Part shown: in pieces, positions 42,247-54,566 of the stretch
Numbering within the stretch: the stretch's first letter is position 1
Layout of the letters: every line of letters begins with the position of its first letter
NCBI GenBank assembly: GCA_030448265.1
Contig: JAUJNG010000001.1
Location: 400,490 to 464,489, forward strand
Origin: Abditibacterium sp.
Lineage (GTDB): Bacteria > Armatimonadota > Abditibacteriia > Abditibacteriales > Abditibacteriaceae
Direction: 5' to 3'
Length of the DNA stretch: 64,000 nt
Program-made: the position numbers and the translations under genes
Notes under the pieces: generated by a model
The model's input: only the letters and a program-made list of their open reading frames with translations
The model's database searches: none
Told to the model about the DNA's origin: nothing

Positions 42247-42861
42247 ATGGCTTCTGAAATCATTTTATCTACGCCTCGCACCGCGCTCAATCAACTGCGC
42301 GAGATTCTGATTCCAACTCAGGCTTCGCCTAACGCTTCGGTTGCGCTCATCATCACGATGGATGATACCGATCTCAACCTGCGGGAAATGGCTGCGTATC
42401 TGGTGGTCATTGATAATGGCCGCCTTTCGCGTCGTGGTTTAGCCAGTTATGTGCGGGTTAGACGTTCTCAACTCCACATTTCGTCAGTTCGCCAGGGTTC
42501 TGTGGAACTGGTGATTCAAGAACTCTCTTCTCACTCAACTTCGCTTATCGCTTTGGCCGTGCTGCGCTGTTTCTTGAAATATCTGCCAGGCGGACTTCGG
42601 GAAATCGCTGCCGCTTATCGGGATTACGAGGAAGGTTTGATGGTTCGAGCCAGACGCCAGGAACTTCGGCATCAAATCCGTCAAGATGAGGAACTTTCTG
42701 CCCTGGATGATAAGCGAAAAAAGGAAATCGCCGCCTTCTTGGACGCGCTTTACTACCAGGAAAGGCGACATCTCCCCGCCGCGAAAAGATTCGCCGAGTT
42801 GTATGTGCGAAGGGTTATTTTGCAATTGTCGGATGAAAACGACAGCCAAGAATCGAAGTAG
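42247..42861 (+). CDS. Unknown protein of the defence island
   Basis: A 204-residue protein with no recognised family. Residues 30-90 are beta-rich (ASVALIITMDDTDLNLREMA, YLVVIDNGRLSRRGLASYVR); residues 97-113 are a hydrophobic stretch (SLIALAVLRCFLKYLPG) that could be a membrane helix; the C-terminal 80 residues are highly charged and helical (RARRQELRHQIRQDEELSAL, DDKRKKEIAAFLDALYYQ), coiled-coil-like. This order recalls a sensor or effector with a membrane segment, but no motif supports a function. It stands alone between a terminator and the AlbA_2 regulator. Confidence 0.6.
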   Translation: MASEIILSTPRTALNQLREILIPTQASPNASVALIITMDDTDLNLREMAAYLVVIDNGRLSRRGLASYVRVRRSQLHISSVRQGSVELVIQELSSHSTSLIALAVLRCFLKYLPGGLREIAAAYRDYEEGLMVRARRQELRHQIRQDEELSALDDKRKKEIAAFLDALYYQERRHLPAAKRFAELYVRRVILQLSDENDSQESK

Positions 42862-42942
42862 ATAAATCGCAGTTTTGTCCTGACCGAAATAAACGCCAAT
42901 TTCTCAGAGTCACCGCCGCATTTTTTGTTTGACCCTTTCGCC

Positions 42943-44346
42943 ATGCAAACCGAACTGCCGTTTGAAGACAAAAAGGCGCCCGAAGGCGGCGCTAAATCGC
43001 GCGCGGCGGGCGCCGAATATCAAAACTGGGAAAACAAGCAGTCGCTGGGGGAATGGCGTCAGGTTGTGGAAAGCGTGGCGGCGTTCGCTTCGGCGAAAGG
43101 CGGCACGGTTCGCGTTGGCATCGCGCCCGACGGGGCGCGCGTGGGCGTTCAACTCGGCAAAAACAGCGTCGAAAAACTGGTCAACGACATCAAAACCAAC
43201 ACCGATCCGACCCAGTTCGTCTCGGTTCACATCGAAGGCGAAGAAGAGAGCGCGGTGATTCGGATTGAGGTCGATGAAAGTCCCGTCAAGCCGGTTTCGG
43301 CGTTCAACGTGCCGTTGCAGCGCGTCGGGCGCAGCAATCACAAGCTCAATCACGCGCAGGTTCAAAAGCTGGTCGAGGCCACCACCAATCGTTCTTGGGA
43401 CGCTTTGCCCGCCCCCCATTTCGCGCCGTCCGACGCCGATGCGCGGGCGATGAGCGATTTTTGCGAGCGTTTGGAACAGCCCAGAGGCATCAGTGCCGAA
43501 ACATTGTGGCAGAATCTGGGGCTGTGGAGCGGCGGAGTTTCGATTCGGGTCGCGGTTTTGCTTTTCGCCGCGCAGCCGACGTTCTACTTTCCCTCCGCCC
43601 AGATCAAATGCGCCCGCTTCACCGGCACCGATTCGGTCGATTTTCTAGACGAAAAAACCTTCGAGGGGCCGATTGTCGAGCAGCTTTTCGATGCTCTCTC
43701 TTTTGTGCGGCGCAACACGCGCCAGGGCATTCGCATCACCGGCGACCCGCAGCACGAACGGGTGCCCGAATATCCCGAAGAAGCGATTCGAGAAGCCGTC
43801 ACCAACGCCCTGGTTCACCGCGATTACGCTTCGTCGGCGACGTGCCAGATTCGCATCTACGATGATCGCCTCGAAGTGTGGAATCCTGGAATCTTGCCCG
43901 ACGCGCTTCGCATCGAAGATCTTTACGGGCCGCACTCTTCGCACCCGCGCAACCGGCGTTTGGTGCCGCTTTTCAATCGCGCTCACCTCATCGAACATTT
44001 CGGCACCGGCACGACGCGCATCGTTTCATCGTGCCTCGCGGCGGGAATGCCGAGGCCGGAGTTCGCCGAAACCAGTGGGATGTTCGTGACGCGCTTCTGG
44101 AACGCCGCGCCGCCCGCCGAACAAGACAAAACCGAAGTGGGCGACCATCAAGCGCGCATTTTGCGGTTGGCGCGCCAGCAGGGGCGCGTGACTGCCGAAG
44201 ATGTTGTGCGAATCCTGGGTGTTAGTCGCAGTTCCGCCACCAGAAAATTAAACGCCCTGCGAAAAGCTGAAATTCTTCATCGCGTTGGCGAACGTGGACG
44301 CCATGTTTATTACACGCCGTTTTTTCCAGAAAAGTCCACATCTTAA
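42943..44346 (+). CDS. AlbA_2/HATPase/winged-helix regulator
   Basis: A 467-residue protein of the Schlafen-AlbA_2 regulator type, often labelled RecG-like. Residues about 20-125 form the AlbA_2 domain (NKQSLGEWRQVVESVAAFAS, KGGTVRVGIAPDG). Residues about 260-370 contain the GHKL ATPase-like region (YPEEAIREAVTNALVHRDYA, RIYDDRLEVWNPGILPD, HFGTGTTRI). The C-terminal 60 residues are a winged helix (GRVTAEDVVRILGVSRSSAT). ATG 42943 is preferred to TTG 42925. Just after its stop is a set of 11-base direct repeats, probably its binding sites, ahead of the helicase gene. Confidence 0.85.
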   Translation: MQTELPFEDKKAPEGGAKSRAAGAEYQNWENKQSLGEWRQVVESVAAFASAKGGTVRVGIAPDGARVGVQLGKNSVEKLVNDIKTNTDPTQFVSVHIEGEEESAVIRIEVDESPVKPVSAFNVPLQRVGRSNHKLNHAQVQKLVEATTNRSWDALPAPHFAPSDADARAMSDFCERLEQPRGISAETLWQNLGLWSGGVSIRVAVLLFAAQPTFYFPSAQIKCARFTGTDSVDFLDEKTFEGPIVEQLFDALSFVRRNTRQGIRITGDPQHERVPEYPEEAIREAVTNALVHRDYASSATCQIRIYDDRLEVWNPGILPDALRIEDLYGPHSSHPRNRRLVPLFNRAHLIEHFGTGTTRIVSSCLAAGMPRPEFAETSGMFVTRFWNAAPPAEQDKTEVGDHQARILRLARQQGRVTAEDVVRILGVSRSSATRKLNALRKAEILHRVGERGRHVYYTPFFPEKSTS

Positions 44347-44411
44347 ATGCGCCTTCAATGCGTCATTAATGCGCCATCAATGCGTCATTAGGTTCACATC
44401 CATGACGCATT
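44346..44411 (+). promoter_or_regulatory. Four 11-bp direct repeats plus one inverted copy
   Basis: AATGCGCCTTC, AATGCGTCATT, AATGCGCCATC and AATGCGTCATT follow one another without gaps (44346-44389), and ATGACGCATT lies inverted at 44402-44411. One repeat per helical turn suggests cooperative binding of a protein on one DNA face. It separates the winged-helix regulator from the helicase gene (ATG 44427). Confidence 0.8.
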
Positions 44412-44426
44412 GAAACCCATTCCCCC

Positions 44427-47301
44427 ATGACCGAAATCATCGACAACCGCGATGGCCGAACCCTTCTCGCCCAACTCCACACCCAACTAGAGGAAGCCAA
44501 AAGCGCGCATTTCGCGTCGGGCTACTTCTTCCTGAGCGGTTTCGAGCCGCTCGCCGCGCCGATTTCCGGTTTGGAGGAGATGCGCCTCCTCATCGGCAAT
44601 GTTTCCGATGCCAAAACTGTCGAACAACTCGCGGCGGGCTTCGAGCGCCTCGAACTGGCGCAAAAAGCGGCGCAGGAGTTGGAATTCGCGCCGCTTCACC
44701 AGCAGCAGGAACAGGCCAAAAGCTGCGCGGCGCAAACGGCGGCGCAGTTGGGAAGCCTCGACCAAACCCAAAGCGGCGAAGCCTTCGCGCAAACGCTCGT
44801 TTCGCTGATTGAATCTCAAAAATTGCAGGTGCGCGTTTACACCAAAGGCCGTTTGCACGCCAAAGCGTATATTTTCGACGCCAAAAACCCGCAGTCGAAC
44901 TCTTACGGCAAAGCGATTGTCGGCAGCTCCAATTTCACGCTGTCGGGCATCCGCGACAACACCGAACTCAATGTTTTGGTTCACGACAACGCTCACACCG
45001 GCAAACCCGAATCGGGCAATCATGGCGCGCTCAAAAAGTGGTTTCAGGAGTTGTGGGACGATGCCGTGCCCTTTGAAGCGGCTTTGATGGAAGAAATCAA
45101 AAAGTCGTGGACGGGCGATTTGAATTCGCCTTACGAGCAGCTCGAAGCGTTTCTCAGCGATGGTGAGCGCCAGATGTGCCTGCTCACCGCGACGCCGCTC
45201 AATTCGCGCGTCTGGGACGTTTATCACCAGCTCAAGCTGTTCCACCGCGCCGAAACCACGCAAATCCCGCTTTCCACGCCCGATTTGAAGGGCTTTTTCG
45301 CCAAAGTCGAAAAGGGCGAAGCGCGTCTGGCGGAACTGACGCCGCACGTCATGGAGCGGCGCTTGAGAAAAAATATCATCCGTTCCTACGGCTACTCCGA
45401 AAGCGACGGCACGCCGATTCGCCGCCTGGGTGACGACCAGGCGCGCCCCTTCGTGAGCGGCGAAAAACGCGCTTACGTTTTGGTCGGCGGGCGCCACAAC
45501 TTCTTCCCCAAACGCCAGCTCGAAACCTGGACATATTCCATCGAAGCGACCTACGACGGCCTTTACGCCGCGCTGCGCGACACCATTTCCGCGCCCAAAG
45601 ATGGCGCGAGCGGCGCGCTGAGTTACGCGCGCTATGGTTTGTTCGGTTATTTGAAAGCCGCGAGGCAAAAGTCGCCGCAATACGCCGATTTGCAGCGCGC
45701 CGGCAAATCGCTGCGCGGCTTGATGCGGATTCTGCTTTTCAAGCGCTTCGAATCGAGCGTCCATGCGTTTCGCAAAACCCTGGAGCGGCTGCGCGATTCG
45801 CAAAAGCTGTTCGTGAAGTGTCTGGGCGAAGGTTTCGTTCCGGCGGGCGAAGCGGCGCGGCGCTTTCTGAGGCAAAGCCACCGCGTGGATGAAGACGAAT
45901 TATTGGAATCGCTCGCCGATGTGTCCAAACGCTTCGATATCAACGATTTTCGCGCCGATGACTTGAAAGCCGACATCGAAGCCGATGTTCGGTTGATCGA
46001 GCAAATGCTGGAAATTATTGCGCCGATTACGCCCGAAAAAGACGCGAAATTAGCGCTTTTTCTGCAAAAAATCAACGCCGCGCCGTTGGGGGGCAAAAAG
46101 CTGCTGATTTTCACGCAGTATTCCGACACGGCGCGTTATCTGGGCGAGCAGTTGGCAAAAAATGGCGTGAAAAATCTCGAAACCATCGATTCCGACCAGA
46201 AAGACAAAGCGCGCATCGTGGCGCGCTTCGCGCCGCTCGCCAACAAGGTTCTCGCCGAAAAAACCGGCGAAGCGACGCCGATTCAGGTTTTGGTCGCCAC
46301 CGATGTGTTGAGCGAAGGCTTGAATATGCAGGACGGTGACACGCTCATTAACTACGATTTGCACTGGAATCCGGTGCGATTGATTCAGCGTTTCGGGCGC
46401 ATCGACCGCATCGGGTCAACGCACGAGACGATCTACGGCTTTAATTTTCTGCCCGAAGCCGGATTCGAAAAAAACCTCGGCTTGCAGGCGATTTTGCAGG
46501 CGCGCATCGGCGAAATCCACGCCGCTCTGGGCGAAGACGCCGCGATTCTCAGCCCCGACGAATCGCTCAATGAAGCCGCGCTTAAAACGATTTATGGCGC
46601 GGGGAAAAACGCCGATCTGTTTGAAATCGAGGAAAGCGACGAGTTGGCAACGCTCGCCGAAGCCGAAGCGACTCTGCGCGCGCTGCGCCGCGAAGAACCG
46701 CTCGAATGGGCGCGTTTGAACGACCTGCGCGACGGGATTCGCGGCGGCAAAAAATCGCCTGGAAGCATCGGGCACCGCGCGGTGGTGTGCCGCGCGGGGA
46801 ATTATCGCGGTTTGATGCTTTTGAATCAAAACGGCGAAGTTGAATCGCGCGACGCGACTAAAATTCTGGGATTTATGGCATCTGAACGCGACGAAGCGAC
46901 GCTGCCTTTGCTGCCAGGCCACAACGAAGCGGTGATGCGCGCGCGACGATTTCTGGCGCGAAGCCAAAATGCGGCGCCAGGCGCAAAAACGCGCGGGCAG
47001 GGTATCGCCAGGCCAGGATTATGTGCGCCGCGAACTCGACATCACGTTTTCTAGCAGCGAAAACGGCGATTTCAAAAACCAGATTTTGCTGCTCAAAAAA
47101 GTTTTCGAGCGCGAAGGTTTGCCCGCGATGGTGCGCCGCGAACTGAATGGTCTCAAAAAATCGGGCTGTGTCGGCGAGGTTTTAGTGGATGAGTTGGTGC
47201 GAATTTATTCTGCCCACGGATTGAAAGACCGGCTCGAAACCAAAACCGAAGACGACGACCATTTTTGGCCGCAAATCGTGTGCAGCCTGTCGTTTTCTTG
47301 A
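44427..47301 (+). pseudogene. PLD-SNF2 helicase lacking its ATPase motifs, frameshifted
   Basis: The first frame (44427-47054) starts with a phospholipase D-like domain: GRLHAKAYIFD is a perfect HxKx4D site, with AIVGSSNFTLSGIRDN following. It then jumps at SWTGDLNSPYEQLEAF straight to MCLLTATPLNSRVWD (helicase motif III); Walker A and DEAH, which this family has between them, are absent, implying an in-frame deletion of several hundred bases near 45130. Helicase C-terminal motifs are present (LIFTQYSDTARYLGEQL, VLVATDVLSEGLNMQ, LIQRFGRIDRIGS). A one-base shift in a GC run near 46940 moves the last 110 residues (RAGRVSPGQDYVRRELD) to another frame ending at 47301. Both lesions argue for an inactive remnant. 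Confidence 0.85.
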
Positions 47302-47303
47302 TG

Positions 47304-47361
47304 AACCGCAAAGGCGCAAAGAAATCCAGGGAAAATCTCTGCATCTTTGCGCCTTAGCGGT
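47304..47361. repeat. CGCAAAGG-word foldback, right border of the defence island
   Basis: Arms of about 18 bases (47304-47321 and 47344-47361) with one mismatch; it shares with the copy at 36486-36552 the word order AACCGCAAAGGCGCAAAG and the loop pieces TCCAG and AAAATCT. It has one 8-base word fewer per arm. It begins three bases after the helicase frame ends. Confidence 0.9.
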
Positions 47362-47367
47362 GAATTT

Positions 47368-48270
47368 TCAAGGCCGTTTTGGGATAAAAACCGCGAGATT
47401 CGTCCCATTGAAGCGCTCGCCGCCACTGGGCTTATTGACCAGAAACGGCCCGATTTCCTGGCCACTGGCGTCGCGGTCGCCGTAGAGGTCGAAAACCAGA
47501 GTCGAGGAGCCGCCGCCATCGAGATTGATGGCGTTCCAGGCGCCGTATTGCTTTAAAAGTTCGCCCACTTCGGGCGTGGTCATGCCCATCGAGCGCGTCG
47601 GCTGGCGGCCATCGACGACGCACAAAAACAGTTTGGTGCCCTCGCGGTTGATGCCGACTACGGTGCGTGGGTGCATCTCCTTCCAAACTGCGACGTTTTT
47701 TCCGTCGAGCAGAATCGGTTCGCTGCCCGCGATGGCGCTGTAAATCGACGACGGCGCGACCTCGCCGAGGCGAATGATGCTGGCGCGGTTGTCTTTGGAA
47801 ATGTTGAGCGCGTATTCGAATTTCTCTTTGACGATCTCGAACGGCGAATAAATGACTCCATCCGAAGCGGCGAGCGAGATGTTGTTCGTCCAGCGCGATT
47901 CCCTGCCGTTTTCGAGTCGAAAAAAGCCGCCGTTGATGCCGATTTGCGCCTTCTGCTCCGCGACGAAGCCGCGCGTCGATTGAGTTTTGGTTTCGTCACC
48001 GTTGGGGCCGCCCCGCGTGGGCGGCGTGACCAGAAAGCGCAGCCCAGGCGTGGTGAGGTCGATTTCCACGATCTCGATAGCCGTCTGGCGCGGCGTTTCG
48101 GGCGCCGCTTTGTCTTTGAGGAGCTTGTCTTTGGCCTCTTTGTCGTCGGGCGCAATGTCGCGGCGCACGATGTGGCGCACGCCTGCAAAGGGTGAAGTGG
48201 TGGTTTCGCTGGCGCGAAGCGGAGCGCTGATTAAAAGGAAAGCGCAGAGGGAAGAAAAAAGTGGTTTCAT
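47368..48270 (-). CDS. Secreted phosphodiester glycosidase-family protein
   Basis: A 300-residue exported protein of the NAGPA-like phosphodiester glycosidase family. ATG 48270 starts a signal peptide (MKPLFSSLCAFLLISAPLRA). Family motifs: AQIGINGGFFRLENG, HPRTVVGINREGTKLFLCVV, DGRQPTRSMGMTTPEVGELL and the signature NAINLDGGGSSTLVF. These enzymes hydrolyse phosphodiester-linked sugars in cell-wall or exopolysaccharide. The frame extends upstream but those residues lack export features. It stands alone. Confidence 0.87.
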   Translation of the reverse strand: MKPLFSSLCAFLLISAPLRASETTTSPFAGVRHIVRRDIAPDDKEAKDKLLKDKAAPETPRQTAIEIVEIDLTTPGLRFLVTPPTRGGPNGDETKTQSTRGFVAEQKAQIGINGGFFRLENGRESRWTNNISLAASDGVIYSPFEIVKEKFEYALNISKDNRASIIRLGEVAPSSIYSAIAGSEPILLDGKNVAVWKEMHPRTVVGINREGTKLFLCVVDGRQPTRSMGMTTPEVGELLKQYGAWNAINLDGGGSSTLVFDLYGDRDASGQEIGPFLVNKPSGGERFNGTNLAVFIPKRP

Positions 48271-48382
48271 GGCGTTGGAAAGGGGAACCGACTCAGTTTG
48301 ATGGAGTTTTTGCGCGCCAGTTGTGGCCCATCGGCGGTAATTAGCAGGAATAGCGCCCTCGTTAGCTCGCAGTTCTTCAGCA

Positions 48383-49774
<1,392 letters not shown>

Positions 49775-50144
49775 ACACAAAGAACACAAAGGACGGCACA
49801 AAGAGGCACAAAGAAATGCAGGAGAAACGCAGTTGAGATTTGGTCGAAGCGGGGCTTGCGCCCAGGGCAAACGCACTACAAATCACGCTCCGGCGAATGA
49901 ATTCGCAGCCAGAAAAAGGTGTCGGGCCTGCGCCGACACGGGATGTATCTCAGTCGTGTCGGCGCAGGCCGACACCTTTTTCTGGCTGCGAATTCATTCG
50001 CCGAACAACTTTAAAAGCACAAGACAAGCTTTTCTGCCTTTTGGAGCCTGATTTGTAGTGCGCGCGTTTGCCCTGGGGTTTGCCCCCTCTTAAATTGTGG
50101 GTTTCTTTTTTTGTGATGGGGCCCCAAGCCCCGCTTGGAAAACT
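49775..50144. repeat. Nested foldback repeats between trpS and the PH-domain gene
   Basis: No gene is seen in this 370-base gap. It holds a single-arm ACACAAAG-word repeat (49775-49815), then layered inverted repeats. The outermost short pair is AAGCGGGGCTT (49848-49858) with AAGCCCCGCTT (50127-50137). Inside it are arms of about 37 bases (49851-49889 and 50045-50086). Inside that is an almost perfect 49-bp hairpin (49891-50003). The left flank shares ACGCAGTTG and GGTCGA words with the copy at 58656-58680. Confidence 0.85.
49891..50003. repeat. Inner 49-bp-arm hairpin
   Basis: Arms run 49891-49940 and 49955-50003 and differ by a single extra G. The stem starts and ends with CGGCGAATGAATTCG, includes AAAAAGGTGTCGG, and has a 14-base loop. 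It interrupts the outer inverted repeat, so it looks inserted. Confidence 0.92.
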
Positions 50145-50713
50145 TCAGATCTTGAGGTTTTGGCGAATGAGCTGTTCGACTTCGCGCGGGTTTGGAATCG
50201 CCAGAAAGCCGGTTTCGACAGTTTTTTCATCCTCGCCCGAGCCTTTGACGACGCGCATCAAGATCAAATCGCCTTCCCCTCCGAAATAATCGCGCCGTTC
50301 TATCTGCATTTGCGCTGGAGAAACGCTTTGCACGCTGGCTTTGCGCCCCGTGGTGACAATCAGCGCGCGATTGTCGGTCACAGCGTAAAAAGTGCGCCGC
50401 GCGCGGGCCGCTTCGAGCCAGGGGCCGAGCCACAGCAATCCCGCCGGATAGAGCATGAACAGCCCGAACGCGGGAAACGCGACCGAGGTGAAGGGCGGTG
50501 TTCGGCCCTTTTGCCACTCGCTTCTCGCGTGCGCGGTGGCGCCCCACAGCCAGAAAAGCATGAACGCCGTCATGAGAAACGCGAAAGGCCACATCCGAAA
50601 AGCCCTGTTTCTCCAGCGCGCCGCGTTGGGGCGGCCCGTCCACAACAGGCGCTCGCCGGCGTCGAGTTCGCGCTCGATTTCGGGTGGGCTGGGGGTGTTG
50701 GAAAAGGGCGACA

Positions 50714-50714
<1 letters not shown>
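50145..50714 (-). CDS. Membrane protein with PH-like domain
   Basis: A 189-residue protein. The N-terminus has LDAGERLLWTGRPN, the usual start of bacterial PH-domain (bPH_2-like) membrane proteins. Two transmembrane helices lie at residues about 42-60 and 77-98. A C-terminal soluble domain follows (FYAVTDNRALIVTTGRKASV, GDLILMRVVKG). The family's function is unknown. It overlaps the upstream dehydrogenase stop by one base (TGATG at 50712-50716), so the two are co-translated. Confidence 0.8.
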
Positions 50715-52774
<2,060 letters not shown>

Positions 52775-52775
52775 T

Positions 52776-53396
52776 ATGAGCGCACAATGGCAACTTGAAG
52801 AGGAATTGGTCAGTGAAGCGGAGTATTTCGACTTGCTGGAAAAAAGCGATGTCAGACTCGAATGGGTGGACGGCCATATTCGCGCGATGGCGGGCGGAAG
52901 TTCGAATCACGCCACACTTTTTCAGCGTTTTGCGACCGCCATCAACCGGCGGCTGGGCGACGACGCCTCGTGTGAGGCGCGCACCGCCGATATAAAAGTT
53001 CGCGTGGAAGCGACCAACGCCAATTACCTTCCTGATGTCGTGTTTTACTGCGATGACGCGACTTTCGACGAGTCGCGCCCCGACTGGCTCTTGACCCCGC
53101 TTTTAATCGTCGAAACGCTTTCGCCCTCGACCGAAAAAATTGACGAAAACGAAAAAATTGCCGCTTATTTTCAGATTCCCTCGCTTCTCCACTATCTCAT
53201 CGTTTCACAGCGCCGCGTGTTTATCAAGCACTATCGCCGCAACACGCAGGGCGAATGGGTTTTGCAGCTCTACCAGTGGCGCAATCAGGAAATTCCACTT
53301 GATTTTTTGAATATCTCCCTTCCCGTCGCCGAAATCTATCGCCGCCTCGACGTGCCCGAAGGCTTCGTTCTAATTGGCGAGGAAGACGAAGCCTGA
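52776..53396 (+). CDS. Uma2-family (DUF820) nuclease-like protein
   Basis: A 206-residue protein of the Uma2/DUF820 family, a PD-(D/E)xK nuclease-like fold common in cyanobacteria and other environmental phyla. Matching features: EYFDLLEKSDVRLEWVDGHI, the Asp in YLPDVVFYCDDATF, LLIVETLSPSTEKIDENEK (catalytic E-x-LS), KIAAYFQIPSLLHYLIVSQR. Function is not known; transposon- or defence-linked roles have been proposed. It starts one base after tgt. Confidence 0.87.
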   Translation: MSAQWQLEEELVSEAEYFDLLEKSDVRLEWVDGHIRAMAGGSSNHATLFQRFATAINRRLGDDASCEARTADIKVRVEATNANYLPDVVFYCDDATFDESRPDWLLTPLLIVETLSPSTEKIDENEKIAAYFQIPSLLHYLIVSQRRVFIKHYRRNTQGEWVLQLYQWRNQEIPLDFLNISLPVAEIYRRLDVPEGFVLIGEEDEA

Positions 53397-53400
53397 AAAT

Positions 53401-53487
53401 TAACCACAGAGACACGGAGACACGGAGAAAAAAGAGAGAATTTCTTTGCAACCTCTTTTTCTCTGTGTCTCCGTGTCTCTGTGGTTA
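53401..53487. repeat. GACACGGA-word foldback repeat
   Basis: Arms of about 31-35 bases (53401-53435 and 53453-53487) pair with one mismatch. Each arm begins TAACCACAGAGACACGGAGA and is made of 8-base GACACGGA words. Related to the ACACAGAG family at 16090. It fills the gap between the Uma2 gene and argB. Confidence 0.92.
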
Positions 53488-53511
53488 AATTTTTCGAAAT
53501 CTATAGCTCAA

Positions 53512-54375
53512 ATGGAACCCCTCCAATTCGACGCCGCCGCGCGCGCCCAAATCATCTCCGAAGCCCTGCCTTCGATTCAAAAACTGCACGGCCAGACCGT
53601 AGTCGTCAAATACGGCGGCGCCGCGATGCTCGACGACGATCTCAAAGCCGCCGTGATGGGCGATATCGCGCTCCTGCATTATGTAGGCATTCGTCCGGTT
53701 GTGGTGCATGGCGGTGGGCCGGAAATTTCGGCGCTGTGCCAAAAGCTCGGCATCGAACCGAATTTCGTGGCCGGAATGCGCGTGACGGACGCGCAGACCA
53801 TGCGCGTCACGGAAATGGTGCTGGGGCAAATCGGCAAGGGCATCGCGCATTTTCTGGGTGACAAAGGCGCTCCGGCGGTGTCGATTTCCGGCAAAGATGG
53901 CCATTTGATGCGCGCCAGAAAGTTTGTCGGCGAGGCGGATTGGGGCTTTGTCGGCGAAATTGAGCGCGTCGATAAAACCCTGATTAGCGCGCTGCAAAAC
54001 GGCGGTTTCGTGCCCGTGATTCAACCGATTGCGCCCGACGACGGGGGGCAGACTTACAACATCAACGCCGATTTAGCCGCCGCCGCCATCGCGCGCGAAC
54101 TGGGCGCGGCCAAACTGCTGCTTCTCACCGATGTCGCGGGCGTTTACCGCGATTTCAGCGACAAAACTTCTTTAATCGCCGAAATGAGCGTGGCGCAGAG
54201 CGAGGAACTGATGGCATCGGGCGCGCTGGCCAAAGGCATGATTCCCAAAGTGCGCTGCGCCGTCGAAGCGGTGCGGGGCGGCGTCGCGCGCGCGCACATC
54301 GTCGATGGGCGGGCGCCGCATTCGCTGCTCATCGAACTGTTCACGGATGCGGGAAGCGGCACGATGATTTATTGA
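53512..54375 (+). CDS. argB: Acetylglutamate kinase
   Basis: A 287-residue kinase for the second step of arginine synthesis. ATG 53512 gives the usual N-terminus; upstream frame runs only through the repeat. Motifs: VVVKYGGAAMLDD, RPVVVHGGGPEISALCQKLG, NGGFVPVIQPIAP, NINADLAAAAIARELGAAKL, LLLTDVAGVYRDF and GMIPKVRCAVEAVRGG. The end (AHSLLIELFTDAGSGTMI type) is typical. No N-terminal arginine-sensing helix is evident. argD and argF lie 5-8 kb downstream on the same strand, separated by unrelated genes. Confidence 0.95.
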   Translation: MEPLQFDAAARAQIISEALPSIQKLHGQTVVVKYGGAAMLDDDLKAAVMGDIALLHYVGIRPVVVHGGGPEISALCQKLGIEPNFVAGMRVTDAQTMRVTEMVLGQIGKGIAHFLGDKGAPAVSISGKDGHLMRARKFVGEADWGFVGEIERVDKTLISALQNGGFVPVIQPIAPDDGGQTYNINADLAAAAIARELGAAKLLLLTDVAGVYRDFSDKTSLIAEMSVAQSEELMASGALAKGMIPKVRCAVEAVRGGVARAHIVDGRAPHSLLIELFTDAGSGTMIY

Positions 54376-54389
54376 AATGGTTGACCAGG

Positions 54390-54536
54390 TTGCCACCCAC
54401 TGCGCGCTGTCATTCCGAGGAGGCACAACGAGGAATCAGTAACAGACTGGACTCGTTTTAGCCGCAAAGAGGTGGAAACTGCCACTGATTCCTCGTCGTG
54501 CCTCCTCGGAATGACAATCCTGCTTCTGGGTGGCAA
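54390..54536. repeat. TCATTCCGAGGAGG-type foldback repeat
   Basis: Arms of about 50 bases (54390-54440 and 54484-54536), including TTGCCACCCA at the outer edge and TCATTCCGAGGAGGCAC further in, are inverted copies with small gaps; the loop is about 43 bases. It fills the gap between convergent argB and the BlaR1-like gene. Confidence 0.9.
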
Positions 54537-54566
54537 TTTAGCTTGATGGCGAAACCGGCGCGCCAA

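Noticed and set aside
36573..47301. Complete BREX or DISARM system
   Set aside because: Only a methyltransferase and a PLD-SNF2 helicase resemble parts of such systems; pglZ, brxC, drmA and drmB-like genes are absent and both large genes are broken.
49775..50144. tRNA or small RNA gene in the trpS downstream gap
   Set aside because: Structure is explained by nested inverted repeats; no acceptor stem with T-loop GTTCRA and anticodon arrangement is seen. No tRNA was found in the other gaps either.
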